A stretch of 64,000 nt of DNA from Pseudomonas marginalis (GCF_900105325.1 NZ_FNSU01000001.1:992001-1056000), one strand, 5' to 3'; positions 8,482-17,366 are shown, counted from the first letter of the stretch. Translations and numbers: made by a program. Notes: generated by a model not told the origin, from the sequence alone.

Positions 8482-9360
8482 ATGATTGCGGGCAGTATGG
8501 TGGCACTGGTCACACCCATGGATGCACAAGGTCATCTCGACTGGGACAGCCTGGGCAAACTGGTGGACTTCCACCTGCAAGAAGGCACCAACGCCATCGT
8601 GGCGGTCGGCACCACAGGTGAATCGGCCACCCTCGATGTGGAAGAACACATCCAAGTGATCGAATTCGTGGTCAAGCGTGTCGCGGGGCGTATTGCCGTG
8701 ATCGCCGGCACGGGCGCCAACTCGACGCGCGAAGCCATCGAGCTGACCCGAAATGCCAAGAAAGCCGGCGCCGACGCTTGCCTGCTGGTGACCCCGTACT
8801 ACAACAAGCCGACCCAGGAAGGCCTGTACCAGCACTTCCGCACCATTGCCGAAGCCGTCGACATCCCGCAGATCCTCTATAACGTGCCGGGTCGTACCGC
8901 GTGCGACATGAAGGCCGAGACCGTGATCCGCCTCTCTACCGTGCCGAACATCATCGGTATCAAGGAAGCCACCGGCGACCTGCAGCGCGCCAAGGACATC
9001 CTGGCCGGGGTGAGCAGCGACTTCCTGCTGTATTCCGGTGACGACGCCACGGCTGTCGAGCTGATCCTGCTGGGCGGCAAGGGCAATATCTCCGTGACCG
9101 CCAACGTGGCCCCGCGCGCCATGAGCGACCTGTGTGCCGCCGCCATCGCTGGCGACGCCGTGACCGCCCGTGCGATCCACGAGAAGCTGATGCCGCTCAA
9201 CAAGACACTGTTTATCGAATCCAACCCTATTCCCGTGAAGTGGGCGCTGTTCGAGATGGGCCTGATGCCGGACGGTATCCGTCTGCCGCTCACCCGCCTC
9301 AGCGAAGCCTGTCACGAACCGCTGCGACAGGCCCTGCGCCAGTCCGGCGTCCTGGTTTAA
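8482..9360 (+). CDS. dapA: 4-hydroxy-tetrahydrodipicolinate synthase
   Basis: Condenses pyruvate with aspartate semialdehyde, the first step committed to lysine and diaminopimelate. 292 residues, TIM barrel of the DapA/NAL family. Visible active-site residues are Thr44-Thr45 (GTTGES), Tyr107, Tyr133 (LYNVPGR) and the Schiff-base Lys161 (GIKEATGD). The ATG at 8482 is preceded by CAGGAG (8469-8474); the frame is open for another 60 codons upstream, but that stretch does not resemble the family. 17 bases separate it from bamC. Confidence 0.97.
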   Translation: MIAGSMVALVTPMDAQGHLDWDSLGKLVDFHLQEGTNAIVAVGTTGESATLDVEEHIQVIEFVVKRVAGRIAVIAGTGANSTREAIELTRNAKKAGADACLLVTPYYNKPTQEGLYQHFRTIAEAVDIPQILYNVPGRTACDMKAETVIRLSTVPNIIGIKEATGDLQRAKDILAGVSSDFLLYSGDDATAVELILLGGKGNISVTANVAPRAMSDLCAAAIAGDAVTARAIHEKLMPLNKTLFIESNPIPVKWALFEMGLMPDGIRLPLTRLSEACHEPLRQALRQSGVLV

Positions 9361-9377
9361 TTGAGGAAGCACTACGC

Positions 9378-10493
9378 ATGAAGCGATTGGCCGGACTTTC
9401 CGCACTTGCCTTGATTATCTCCAGCACCAGTGGCTGCGGTTGGATCTGGGGCCCGGAAGGCTACTTCCGTGACCGCGGCAGCGATTACCTGGAAGCACAA
9501 GCAACCAAACCGATGCAACTGCCGCCGGACGTCAACGTCGCCAAGCGCCTTGACCCGTTGCTGCCGATTCCACGCAACGTTGCCGACGACACCACCAAGG
9601 GTGAATACGTCGTGCCACGTCCACAGCCGATCTCGGCCGTGGCGGATGCCAGCGACTACAGCCTGCAGAAGAGCGGTGATTCGCGTTGGATCGTGGCGCA
9701 GCGTCCACCTGCCGAAGTCTGGCCGGTAGCGGTGCAGTTCTTCCAGGACAACGGTTTCCGCATCGACGAGCAGCGCCCGCAGACCGGTGAATTCACCACG
9801 GCATGGCAGCAAGGCAGCGAGCTGTCCGCCACTATGGCCAAGCGCCTGCAGGCCGGCGGTGTCGCCGCCGACAGCGAAGCCCGTGTGCGTGTGCGCATCG
9901 AGCCGGGCGTGCAGCGCAACACCAGTGAAGTCTACGTGGTCAGCGCCGAGCGTCCTGCCGGCAGCACCGCCAACGTCGACTTCACCAACCGCTCGGTCAA
10001 CACCGGTGTCGACTCGGCATTGGTCGACGAGATGCTGGCCAGCATGAGCCGTATCTCCGAGAAGGGCGGTTCCGTTTCCCTGCTCGCCGCCCGTGATTAC
10101 GACACCCCGAGCCGCGTCAGCCTCACCGAGGACGGCAGCGGCAACGTGGTGCTGAACCTGGGTGAAGACCTGGATCGCGCCTGGGCCAGCGTCGGCCGCG
10201 CGTTGGAGCAAGGCCCTTGGCGTGTTGAAGACATCAACCGCAGCCTGGGCCTGTACTACATCAACGTGGCTGAAAAGGCCGAGCGCAAAGACGAAGAGCC
10301 TGGTTTCTTCGGCAAACTGTTCGGCAGCAAGCCGACCAAGGAAGAAATCGAAACCCGCGCCGAGCGTTATCAGGTGCGTTTGAGCAAGGTTGGCGAGACT
10401 GTGCAGGTCACCGTCGAGAAGAACATCAACACCGTCGCGCCGGCTGAAACGGCGCGCAAAGTGTTGGGCGTGATTCAGGACAACCTGGGCTGA
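9378..10493 (+). CDS. bamC: Outer-membrane assembly lipoprotein BamC (NlpB)
   Basis: Lipoprotein of the BAM complex that folds beta-barrels into the outer membrane. 371 residues; signal peptide with lipidated Cys20 (IISSTSGC), then the BamC N-terminal unstructured region and two helix-grip domains. The start ATG has TTGAGGAAG about nine bases upstream; the frame stays open further upstream through dapA, but that is a shadow. dapA-bamC linkage is the classical arrangement (nlpB was once called dapX). Confidence 0.9.
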   Translation: MKRLAGLSALALIISSTSGCGWIWGPEGYFRDRGSDYLEAQATKPMQLPPDVNVAKRLDPLLPIPRNVADDTTKGEYVVPRPQPISAVADASDYSLQKSGDSRWIVAQRPPAEVWPVAVQFFQDNGFRIDEQRPQTGEFTTAWQQGSELSATMAKRLQAGGVAADSEARVRVRIEPGVQRNTSEVYVVSAERPAGSTANVDFTNRSVNTGVDSALVDEMLASMSRISEKGGSVSLLAARDYDTPSRVSLTEDGSGNVVLNLGEDLDRAWASVGRALEQGPWRVEDINRSLGLYYINVAEKAERKDEEPGFFGKLFGSKPTKEEIETRAERYQVRLSKVGETVQVTVEKNINTVAPAETARKVLGVIQDNLG

Positions 10494-10497
10494 TCCG

Positions 10498-11256
10498 ATG
10501 CGTTTTGCCGTTCTCGGCAGCGGTAGCCAAGGGAACGGCACGCTGGTCGCCCATGACGACACGTACGTGCTGGTGGATTGTGGTTTCTCGTTAAAGGAAA
10601 CCGAGCGGCGCCTGCTGCGCCTGGGGGTTCACCCCTCGCAGCTGAGCGCGATTCTGGTGACCCACGAACATGCCGACCACGTGCATGGCGTGGGTTTGCT
10701 GTCTCGGCGCTACAATCTTCCGGTGTACCTCAGTCGCGGCACACTGCGCGGGATGCGCAAACCTATAGAACCCGCAGGTTTCCTGGCCGGTGGCGAGCAG
10801 CTGCAAATCGGTGCCCTGAGCATCGATGTGATTGCCGTGGCGCACGACGCCCAGGAACCGACGCAGTATGTATTCAGTGACGGAGAGCGGCGTTTCGGCG
10901 TGCTCACCGACCTGGGCTCCTACTGCGCCAAGGTACTGGACGGATACCGGAACCTCGATGCCTTGATGATCGAGTCCAACCACTGCCGGGACCTGTTGGC
11001 TCGCGGTCACTATCCGTACTTTCTCAAGCAACGGGTCGGCGGCGAACTGGGACATTTGAACAACCATCAGGCGGCGTACCTGGTGTATGAGTTGGGCTGG
11101 CAAGACCTGCAACACCTGGTCCTGGCCCACTTGAGCAGCAAGAACAACCTGCCGACGCTTGCCCGGCAATGTTTTGTCGACACCCTCGGGTGCGACCCGG
11201 ACTGGCTGCAACTGGCCGATCAAGATTCAGGGCTCGACTGGCGACATATCGCCTAG
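10498..11256 (+). CDS. MBL-fold metallo-hydrolase (YycJ-like)
   Basis: 252-residue cytosolic metallo-beta-lactamase-fold protein. The metal-binding motif HxHxDH is at residues 56-61 (THEHADHVHG), with further histidines in NHCRDLL and in LAHLSSKNN near the C-terminus. Members are annotated as phosphodiesterase or exonuclease-like; the substrate is not known here. It starts four bases after the bamC stop, so it is probably translated from the same message, and purC follows 27 bases later. Confidence 0.85.
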   Translation: MRFAVLGSGSQGNGTLVAHDDTYVLVDCGFSLKETERRLLRLGVHPSQLSAILVTHEHADHVHGVGLLSRRYNLPVYLSRGTLRGMRKPIEPAGFLAGGEQLQIGALSIDVIAVAHDAQEPTQYVFSDGERRFGVLTDLGSYCAKVLDGYRNLDALMIESNHCRDLLARGHYPYFLKQRVGGELGHLNNHQAAYLVYELGWQDLQHLVLAHLSSKNNLPTLARQCFVDTLGCDPDWLQLADQDSGLDWRHIA

Positions 11257-11283
11257 CCCACCTCACTCAAAGCGGAGCCCATC

Positions 11284-11997
11284 ATGGAAAAACGTGAAGA
11301 ACTCTACCGCGGCAAAGCCAAGTCGGTTTACAAGACCGACGACGCCAACCGCCTGATCCTGCTGTTTCGCAACGACACCTCGGCGTTCGACGGCAAGCGC
11401 ATCGAACAACTTGATCGCAAGGGCATGGTGAACAACAAGTTCAACGCCTTCATCATGCAGAAACTAGAAGCGGCCGGTATTCCGACCCAATTCGACCAAC
11501 TGCTGGGCGACAACGAGTGCCTGGTGAAGAAGCTGGACATGATCCCGGTGGAATGCGTCGTGCGTAACTACGCCGCCGGCAGCCTGGTCAAGCGCCTGGG
11601 CGTGGAAGAGGGCCTCAAGCTCAATCCTTACACGTTCGAACTGTTCCTGAAGGACGACGCCAAGGGCGACCCGTTCATCAACGAATCCCACGTGGTGGCA
11701 TTCGGCTGGGGCACCGCCGAGCAACTGGCACGCATGAAGGAGTTGTCCCTCAAGGTCAACGACGTGCTGAGCAAGCTGTTCGACGACGCAGGCCTGCTGT
11801 TGGTGGACTTCAAGCTGGAATTCGGCGTGTTCCACGATGGCTCCATCGTCCTGGGCGACGAATTCAGCCCGGACGGTTGCCGCCTGTGGGACAAGGACAC
11901 CAAGAAGAAGATGGACAAGGACCGCTTCCGCCAAGGCCTCGGTGATGTGATCGAAGCCTACGAAGAAGTCGCCAAACGTCTCGGCGTACCGCTTTAA
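11284..11997 (+). CDS. purC: Phosphoribosylaminoimidazole-succinocarboxamide synthase
   Basis: SAICAR synthetase, which joins CAIR and aspartate with ATP in purine synthesis. 237 residues, the usual bacterial length, starting MEKREELYRGKAKSVYKTDD and containing the family signature regions NKFNAFIMQKLEAAGIPT and LVDFKLEFG. AAGCGGAG precedes the ATG. It closes the dapA-bamC-MBL-purC block and is followed by tRNA-Ser, as in other pseudomonads. Confidence 0.97.
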   Translation: MEKREELYRGKAKSVYKTDDANRLILLFRNDTSAFDGKRIEQLDRKGMVNNKFNAFIMQKLEAAGIPTQFDQLLGDNECLVKKLDMIPVECVVRNYAAGSLVKRLGVEEGLKLNPYTFELFLKDDAKGDPFINESHVVAFGWGTAEQLARMKELSLKVNDVLSKLFDDAGLLLVDFKLEFGVFHDGSIVLGDEFSPDGCRLWDKDTKKKMDKDRFRQGLGDVIEAYEEVAKRLGVPL

Positions 11998-12042
11998 TCG
12001 ACGCAAGCATCTGATAGCACGGAAAAAAATCGCTTCTGCGCT

Positions 12043-12070
12043 TTGCTTCCACGAAACAGGCTGTTATGAT
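12043..12070 (+). promoter_or_regulatory. Sigma-70 promoter of tRNA-Ser
   Basis: TTGCTT (12043-12048), 16-base spacer, TATGAT (12065-12070), with a GC-rich stretch right after the -10 box, as is typical for stable RNA genes. The tRNA begins 11 bases downstream. Confidence 0.7.
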
Positions 12071-12080
12071 GCGCGCCGTT

Positions 12081-12170
12081 GGAGAGATGCCAGAGTGGCC
12101 GAATGGGACGGATTCGAAATCCGTTGTACCTTCACCGGTACCTAGGGTTCGAATCCCTATCTCTCCGCCA
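12081..12170 (+). tRNA. tRNA-Ser(CGA)
   Basis: A 90-base class II tRNA with a seven-base acceptor stem (GGAGAGA / TCTCTCC), anticodon stem ACGGA/TCCGT around the loop TTCGAAA with anticodon CGA at 12115-12117 (reads UCG), a variable arm, the GGTTCGAATCC T-arm, and an encoded CCA end at 12168-12170. Confidence 0.97.
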
Positions 12171-12178
12171 TTACATAG

Positions 12179-12220
12179 AAAAAGCCCCGTAGCTTATTCA
12201 GCTACGGGGCTTTTTCGTTT
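12179..12220 (+). terminator. Intrinsic terminator after tRNA-Ser
   Basis: A-run GCCCCGTAGC (12179-12193) pairs with GCTACGGGGC plus T-run (12201-12215): a 15-base-pair perfect stem with seven-base loop and T-tract. Strong and possibly bidirectional. Confidence 0.93.
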
Positions 12221-12309
12221 CTGAGATTTGGGGGCAAGCTACTCGTTCCTAGCAGCAAAAAGGGCCGCAGTGGTTGTTTCCAGCAGGCACAACCAACCGT
12301 ATTCCGTCT

Positions 12310-12664
12310 TCAAGCATGCCTTACTGGCTTGATCAGGCTTTCTGCTGGAATTCCAAACATCTCATGCAGCTTCCAAATCATTGGCAAGGTCAGCGCTCGT
12401 TTTCCATTCAGCACTTCATAAACACGATTCTGGCGACCAATGGCGGGAATAAGATCAGCCGCTGACAGGCCAGACTGTTCCATTCTGAAGCGAATGGCAT
12501 CGATTGGGAAAGTGTTTGGCTTCATAGGCCTCGATCAGCGTGATCATTACGTCAAAGTAATCACCTTCCGGGGCGCCGGGTTCTGGTTCGTTGTCGAACA
12601 GCGCGGAGACAGACTTGAGCGCGTCCTTGTAATCCTGTTCGGTGTGGATAGGTCGGATGTTCAT
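12310..12664 (-). pseudogene. higA: HigA-family antitoxin, frameshifted
   Basis: The N-terminal half starts at 12664 (MNIRPIHTEQDYKDALKSVS) and runs through LIEAYEAKHFP; the C-terminal half, with the helix-turn-helix region (FPIDAIRFRMEQSGLSAADL ending LIKPVRHA), is in another frame down to 12310. The two join at TTTCCCAATCG (complement of 12501-12511): removing one base there restores KHFP-IDAIRF and gives a complete protein of about 117 residues, normal for this family. As written, translation would end early at 12455. It is a recent single-base lesion, or a base-calling error. Confidence 0.8.
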
Positions 12665-12667
12665 GGG

Positions 12668-12709
12668 TTACTCCGTTTCGTCATCTTTGATGTGTTCCCA
12701 GTATTCTCG
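12668..12709 (-). pseudogene. Possible 3' relic of a HigB/RelE toxin gene
   Basis: Immediately before higA, separated by only three bases (stop complement at 12668-12670), a short open stretch reads REYWEHIKDDETE and then stops. This resembles the last residues of HigB toxins, which end in patterns like THxEYDxI. A stop codon (complement of 12716-12718) and unrelated sequence lie just upstream, so no full toxin exists. The tight spacing to higA is what an original higB-higA pair would have. The match is short and therefore tentative. Confidence 0.4.
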
Positions 12710-12783
12710 TGGGCATCATGCTCGGCGACGCTGCAAATAACTCACTGATATTTATAACTTCCCATTTCCTGGGTGTACGTCCC

Positions 12784-12810
12784 TCAAGTCTTTATCCAAA
12801 CGGCCGAAAC
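12784..12810 (+). promoter_or_regulatory. FliA (sigma-28) promoter of the chemoreceptor gene
   Basis: TCAAGTCT (12784-12791), an 11-base spacer, then GCCGAAAC (12803-12810). This is close to the flagellar sigma-28 consensus TAAAGTTT-N11-GCCGATAA with exact spacing, and it lies 43 bases before the start of a chemoreceptor, a classic FliA target. Confidence 0.75.
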
Positions 12811-12853
12811 ACTCTCGTACGACATCGTATCCCCAATAAGAGAGTCCCCCCTA

Positions 12854-14479
12854 ATGTCCCTTCGCAGCCTGTCCATCGCCCGCCGTGCGGGTCTGGGTTT
12901 TGCCCTGATTGCTTTGCTCGTGGCCCTGCTGGGTTTTTTTGCACTGTCGAACATGGCAAGCATCCGCGCCAGCGCGGTGCAGGTGGAAAGCGGGCTGGTG
13001 CCGAAGATGCGACTGGTGGCGGACATTCGCGAAATCATGCTGCGCATTCGTACGATCTCTTTGCGCATGGCCCTGGACCCGAACCCGGCGAGCATCCCGC
13101 AATACCGTAGCCAGATGGACACCCGCAGCCAGGACCTGAGCAAACGGCTGGCCGACCTCGATGCAGTGATCGACACCCCCGAAGTACGCACGCTCTATGA
13201 TCAGTTCCAGGTCTCGCTGCGCCAATACCAGCAAGGGCTGGCGCAGTCGTTCATCCTCGCCGACAAGCAGCAGGGCGCTGAACTCAACAAGCTGTTGCTG
13301 GTGGATATGAAAACCGTGGTCGATGGCTCCGGGGCCCAACTCAATGCCCTGGCCGACTACTACAACGCCCAGATCAACCAGCAAGGCCAGGCGGCCGAGT
13401 CGCAGTACGGCCGTTCGCGCACCATGGTGTTCGGCTTTGTGATCGTGGCCGGGTTGAGCACCGTGCTGCTGGCCTGGTTGCTCACGCGTAGCATTGTCGG
13501 CCCACTCAGTCATGCCGTGCGGGCTGCCGAGAACGTTGCCCAAGGTGACCTGACCCAAACGGTGGACGTGAGCGGCGACGACGAAGTGACGCGCCTGCTC
13601 GTGGCACTCAAGACCATGCAGGCCAACCTGCGCGGGACCTTGCAACTGATTCGCCAGTCGGCCGGGCAGATGGCGTCATCGGCCACCGACCTCAACGGCA
13701 TCACCGACCAGAGCAGCCGCAGCCTGCAACAGCAGACCGCTGAAATCGAGCAGGCCGCCACCGCCGTCAACGAGATGACCTCGGCGGCGGATGAGGTGGC
13801 GCGCAATGCGGTGTCCACCTCCGAGTCCACTCGCCTTTCCAATGAAACCGCACGCGAAGGCCAGCACCGTGTGGGTGAAACCGTCAGCGCCATTCAAGCC
13901 CTGAGCACCAACATCGGCGAAACCTCGACCCTGGTGCAGAACCTCGCCGAGCAATCGCGGGATATCGGCAAGGTGCTCGATGTGATCCGCTCCATCGCCG
14001 AGCAGACCAACTTGCTGGCACTCAACGCCGCGATCGAGGCGGCGCGGGCCGGTGAGTCCGGGCGCGGCTTTGCGGTGGTGGCTGACGAAGTCCGTGCACT
14101 GGCCCACCGTACCCAGCAATCGACCCTGGAAATCGACCAGATGGTGACCGCGATGCGCACGGGGTCCAACGAGGCGTTGAGCTCGATGCAATCGAGCACC
14201 CAGCGAGCCACCGACACCCTGGCCCTGGCTGAGGGAGCGGGGGGCGCATTGAGCCAGATCACCGACTCCATCGACCAGATCCACCAGCGCAACCTGGTCA
14301 TCGCCAGCGCCGCCGAGGAGCAGGCCCAGGTGGCCAAGGAAGTCGATCGCAATATCGTCAATATTCGCGACCTGTCTGCACAATCCTCTTCCGGCGCCGG
14401 GCAGATCAATGGATCAAGCCGCGAACTGGCGCAATTGGCGGTCTCGCTGAACGAGGCGGTTGCGCGGTTTCAGCTGTAG
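12854..14479 (+). CDS. Methyl-accepting chemotaxis protein
   Basis: Transmembrane chemoreceptor feeding CheA/CheW. 541 residues from the ATG at 12854: first membrane helix about 12-32, a periplasmic four-helix-bundle type sensor (about 35-190), second helix about 195-215, HAMP domain (GPLSHAVRAAENVAQGDLTQ), then the long cytoplasmic coiled coil with the conserved hairpin tip IAEQTNLLALNAAIEAARAG. There is no C-terminal CheR-tether pentapeptide. An upstream in-frame start at 12773 is rejected because it would precede the -35 element of the FliA promoter. The ligand cannot be read from the sequence. Confidence 0.93.
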   Translation: MSLRSLSIARRAGLGFALIALLVALLGFFALSNMASIRASAVQVESGLVPKMRLVADIREIMLRIRTISLRMALDPNPASIPQYRSQMDTRSQDLSKRLADLDAVIDTPEVRTLYDQFQVSLRQYQQGLAQSFILADKQQGAELNKLLLVDMKTVVDGSGAQLNALADYYNAQINQQGQAAESQYGRSRTMVFGFVIVAGLSTVLLAWLLTRSIVGPLSHAVRAAENVAQGDLTQTVDVSGDDEVTRLLVALKTMQANLRGTLQLIRQSAGQMASSATDLNGITDQSSRSLQQQTAEIEQAATAVNEMTSAADEVARNAVSTSESTRLSNETAREGQHRVGETVSAIQALSTNIGETSTLVQNLAEQSRDIGKVLDVIRSIAEQTNLLALNAAIEAARAGESGRGFAVVADEVRALAHRTQQSTLEIDQMVTAMRTGSNEALSSMQSSTQRATDTLALAEGAGGALSQITDSIDQIHQRNLVIASAAEEQAQVAKEVDRNIVNIRDLSAQSSSGAGQINGSSRELAQLAVSLNEAVARFQL

Positions 14480-14489
14480 TGCAGCGCGC

Positions 14490-15380
14490 TTATTCCTGCG
14501 CGATAACGGGCTGGGGCGGGGTCAGCTCCAGCACGCGATCACGCCCACCTTCGGCCAGCAGATAAGTCCCATGCCCGGTCGGCACAATCGACTGTGGCGC
14601 CTTCAAGAACGACAAAATCGTCTCCTGGCGCCCCTGTTTATCGATCAGCAACAACCGCGCGCGGTGGGTGGCGTCTTCGTTGATCCATAACCCGCGCTCA
14701 TCGCACATCAAAAAGGTCGGCTGGTTCAGCTTGGCCAGTACCACCGGGTCGCTGCCGTCTTCGGTCAGCTCACGGACCATGCCTTCTTTCTTCTTCGTGT
14801 AGAGCATGCGGCCATCGGTGCAGCGGATGATCGATTCGCCCTCGTCGAGGCCTTTGCGAACGACGCTTAAGGTCTGGTCGCTCCAGCGATAACGCAGGAT
14901 GCGCCCCTCGTCGCGACGGTCCTCCATGGCATAGAGGTAGTCACCGTCGTCCCACAGGCCTTGCACGTTTTCGCCCCTGAACAATTCGGTGACGGTACCG
15001 TCCTTGAGGAAGCTGACGGGGGAGTCGAGTGCTTCTTGGCTGAACACCCAGCCGCCACGGGTGGCGAACATACCGTCGGGTTTGGACAGGTTGCCCACCA
15101 CCACTTCGCGTGTTTCGTCCGGATGAATGCGCACGATGCTGCCCTTGGCGTCGTCGAGCTCCAGGCTGACCATCAGCGCGCCGTCCGGCAACGGCATCAG
15201 CGAGGCGGCTTTTGGCACGTCGCGGTGTACGACCTGAACGCTCCAGCCGGCAGCGGCGCTCACCGGGTAGAAGCTTTGCCAGGTGAAGAAACCCAGCGCG
15301 GCGAGGCAAGGCAGGCCCACCAGGCAGGCCGCCCATTTCAGCGCGCGGTGAAGCGTTTTTCTGTCAGATGCCTTGCTCAT
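14490..15380 (-). CDS. Membrane-anchored beta-propeller-like protein, unknown function
   Basis: 296 residues from the start at 15380 (MSKASDRKTL). One membrane segment at about 14-33, then a periplasmic domain with repeated short blades (for example SLMPLPDGALMVSLELDD, IIRCTDGRMLYTKK, FLMCDERGLWINED, IVPTGHGTYLLAEGG) that look like an NHL/SMP-30-type propeller. No catalytic motif is recognised. It ends 10 bases after the convergent chemoreceptor gene and is probably co-transcribed with the membrane protein gene upstream (44-base gap). Confidence 0.6.
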   Translation of the reverse strand: MSKASDRKTLHRALKWAACLVGLPCLAALGFFTWQSFYPVSAAAGWSVQVVHRDVPKAASLMPLPDGALMVSLELDDAKGSIVRIHPDETREVVVGNLSKPDGMFATRGGWVFSQEALDSPVSFLKDGTVTELFRGENVQGLWDDGDYLYAMEDRRDEGRILRYRWSDQTLSVVRKGLDEGESIIRCTDGRMLYTKKKEGMVRELTEDGSDPVVLAKLNQPTFLMCDERGLWINEDATHRARLLLIDKQGRQETILSFLKAPQSIVPTGHGTYLLAEGGRDRVLELTPPQPVIAQE

Positions 15381-15424
15381 TGAACTCTCAGTCGAAAAGG
15401 GGCGGCTAGCAGGCACTTGTTTTT

Positions 15425-16267
15425 TCAAGGCTGGTTGGCCTGCCATTGTTTATAGAGTTTGCGGGCGACTTCCATTCGCGCGATCAGGATCACCAGGTAA
15501 ATCATCCATGCCATCGACACGAGCACCAGCGAGAACAGCAGCCCGCGTTGTTGGCCCAGGCCTTCTCGTACGTATTTGTTGTAGGTCTTGTCGAGGAAGA
15601 ATGAGCAAATGATGTCGAGTTTATCTTCCGGTAATCCTGGGCGCAGGAACGCCTGGAGCGACTCGGACGAGCGACAGTGCTCGACCTTGAGGACGGTGTC
15701 AGACCAGATACCGAACTTCACGTTATCTTCCGATAAATAGAACGAGGGGGCATCCGGGGCGTTTTTGAGGGACACCATCAGATACTTGGATTCAATCAGC
15801 GGAACCGCAATGGCTACGCCCGCCAGAAGCGCGATGGCAAGAAAGAAAAAGCAGTTGATACGCCACTGTGCGAACCGCTTGGTGATGAAGCTCAGTGCTG
15901 TAAAGTCGCTCCACTCGATGTAGCGCTTCACGCGACCGAAGTCGCGTGGGGTGAAGTCATTGCTGTACATCCAATCCTCAGCCAAGTCGGCCTCGCGCAG
16001 CGTATTGGCGGGGATGTTGAATTCATAGCGATAATATTCCAGCTCGCGCAAGTCCTTGCGCATGCGTTCAAAACGGTCTGTTTCGAAGCGCGTTTTGCCA
16101 CCAAAAAACCGCCATATCCAATCCCGTAGAAACAGCAGCGATCCAGAGCGCCGGTAGATAAATATCAACAGCCCCGCGATAGCGAGAAAGGTGAAAGCCC
16201 CGCTGAAGACGGCGAAATGCTCCACATACCAGGTCAGCGGTGTGCTTTTTACGATCGGTTCGGCCAT
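15425..16267 (-). CDS. Three-TM membrane protein of unknown function (DUF6216-like)
   Basis: 280 residues from the ATG at 16267 (MAEPIVKSTPLTWYVEHF), chosen because GGA lies just before it; an alternative ATG is at 16285. Hydrophobic segments are at about 20-40, 140-160 and 250-270, with a charged cytoplasmic region between the first two (FRMRKDLRELEYYRYEF). It resembles proteins listed under DUF6216, from memory. Codon use is a little less GC-rich than its neighbours. It is paired with the propeller-like protein downstream; no function is known. Confidence 0.6.
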   Translation of the reverse strand: MAEPIVKSTPLTWYVEHFAVFSGAFTFLAIAGLLIFIYRRSGSLLFLRDWIWRFFGGKTRFETDRFERMRKDLRELEYYRYEFNIPANTLREADLAEDWMYSNDFTPRDFGRVKRYIEWSDFTALSFITKRFAQWRINCFFFLAIALLAGVAIAVPLIESKYLMVSLKNAPDAPSFYLSEDNVKFGIWSDTVLKVEHCRSSESLQAFLRPGLPEDKLDIICSFFLDKTYNKYVREGLGQQRGLLFSLVLVSMAWMIYLVILIARMEVARKLYKQWQANQP

Positions 16268-16285
16268 GCCTGGGTCCTTAGTCAT

Positions 16286-16607
16286 AGAGTCGAACGCGGG
16301 ATTCTAGGGAACCCGAGCAACCGTGTCTTTACGTCAGGAAAAACAAGAAGCAACTGACTGGCCTCTCGGAAACAGGCTAAGCCCCAGCGGCAGTTTTTCT
16401 GGCAGTGCTACTCCATAGCTTCCCACTGGCGCTTGTACGATATTGCTCTACATCCCGCGATTCACGATGGGCACCAGCAACGTCGCGTCCACGCGCATGG
16501 GCAACGTCACCATTGCGATGGGGGCTTGAATGAACAAGCGCCGCGGGCGGACTTTGCCGCCGGCGGCGCTGGAATTGGAGTGGTGGGTGCGGGAGACGCT
16601 GTTTAGA
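16286..16607. other. 322-base intergenic region, no clear gene
   Basis: This lies between the DUF6216-like gene start and the end of the binding-protein gene. On the minus strand 16448-16531 reads a sensible 28-codon tail (IAMVTLPMRVDATLLVPIV followed by NRGM and a stop) with no start of its own; it might be the remnant of a lost gene end. Nothing else is recognised. The promoter of the downstream minus-strand pair should lie at about 16290-16350. Confidence 0.35.
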
Positions 16608-17366
16608 TCAGCGTGCCACCGAGTCCAGGCCGGTGGATTGCACCACCGGTTGTGCCTGGGGCGACGCGAGGAATTGCAACAACGCCTTGGCCTGTGCAGG
16701 GTGTTCGGCATTGACCGGAATGCCCGCCGCAAAGCGCGTCACCGATTGCACGTCTTCCGGGATCTTGCCGACGTACGTCACACCCGCCACCGGCAATAAC
16801 TCCGCCACCTGCTGCAAGCCCACTTCGTAATCGCCCTTGGCGACCTGTTCGGCCACCGGCAGGCGTTCGATCATGGTGCCTTTGGCGGGCATGCCGAGCT
16901 TCTTGAACAGCTCTTTCTCGACATACACACCGCTGGCGCTGTCCGAATACGCCACGGACTTGGCCTTGCTCAGTACGGCCTTGAGTTCGGCATCGGTGCC
17001 GATCGCGGGTTTGGTCGCACCTGCCTTCACCACCAGGCCGATGCGCGAATCCGCCAGTTCCACGCGGGACGCCGGGTCGACCTTGCCTTGTTTGATCAAG
17101 TCATCCAGGGCATAGCCGACCATGATCACCACGTCGGCATGTTCGCCACGGGCCAGACGGTTGGGAATCGCTTCCGGCGCCTTGCCCATGGAGGGGCCGA
17201 GGACGGTATCGAGGGTGTCGCCGCTGTACTGCGCGTATTGCGGGCCCAGCAGTTTATAGGCGGCGGTGAAGCCACCGGAGGTCATCACCTTGAGTTCCTC
17301 GGCCTGGGCCGTCAGCGCCAGTGCGCCGAGGGCCAGGGCCGTCAGGGTCTTGAACAAAGGCCCCAT
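16608..17366 (-). CDS. Periplasmic substrate-binding protein, ModA-like fold
   Basis: 252 residues with a signal peptide (about 1-22, ALTAQA) and a type II periplasmic-binding fold similar to the molybdate-binding protein ModA (LKVMTSGGFTAAYKLLGPQY; HADVVIMVGYALDDLI; VAYSDSASGVYVEKELFKKLG). Its ATG overlaps the stop of the upstream MFS gene by one base (TGATG), so the two are translationally coupled. No ABC permease or ATPase gene is nearby, so it most likely serves or senses for the MFS partner. The ligand is unknown, perhaps a carboxylate. Confidence 0.75.
   Translation of the reverse strand: MGPLFKTLTALALGALALTAQAEELKVMTSGGFTAAYKLLGPQYAQYSGDTLDTVLGPSMGKAPEAIPNRLARGEHADVVIMVGYALDDLIKQGKVDPASRVELADSRIGLVVKAGATKPAIGTDAELKAVLSKAKSVAYSDSASGVYVEKELFKKLGMPAKGTMIERLPVAEQVAKGDYEVGLQQVAELLPVAGVTYVGKIPEDVQSVTRFAAGIPVNAEHPAQAKALLQFLASPQAQPVVQSTGLDSVAR

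Noticed and set aside
9372..10562. A 396-codon minus-strand frame opposite bamC
   Set aside because: BamC with its lipobox and family sequence is on the plus strand; the antisense frame has no start signal or domain.
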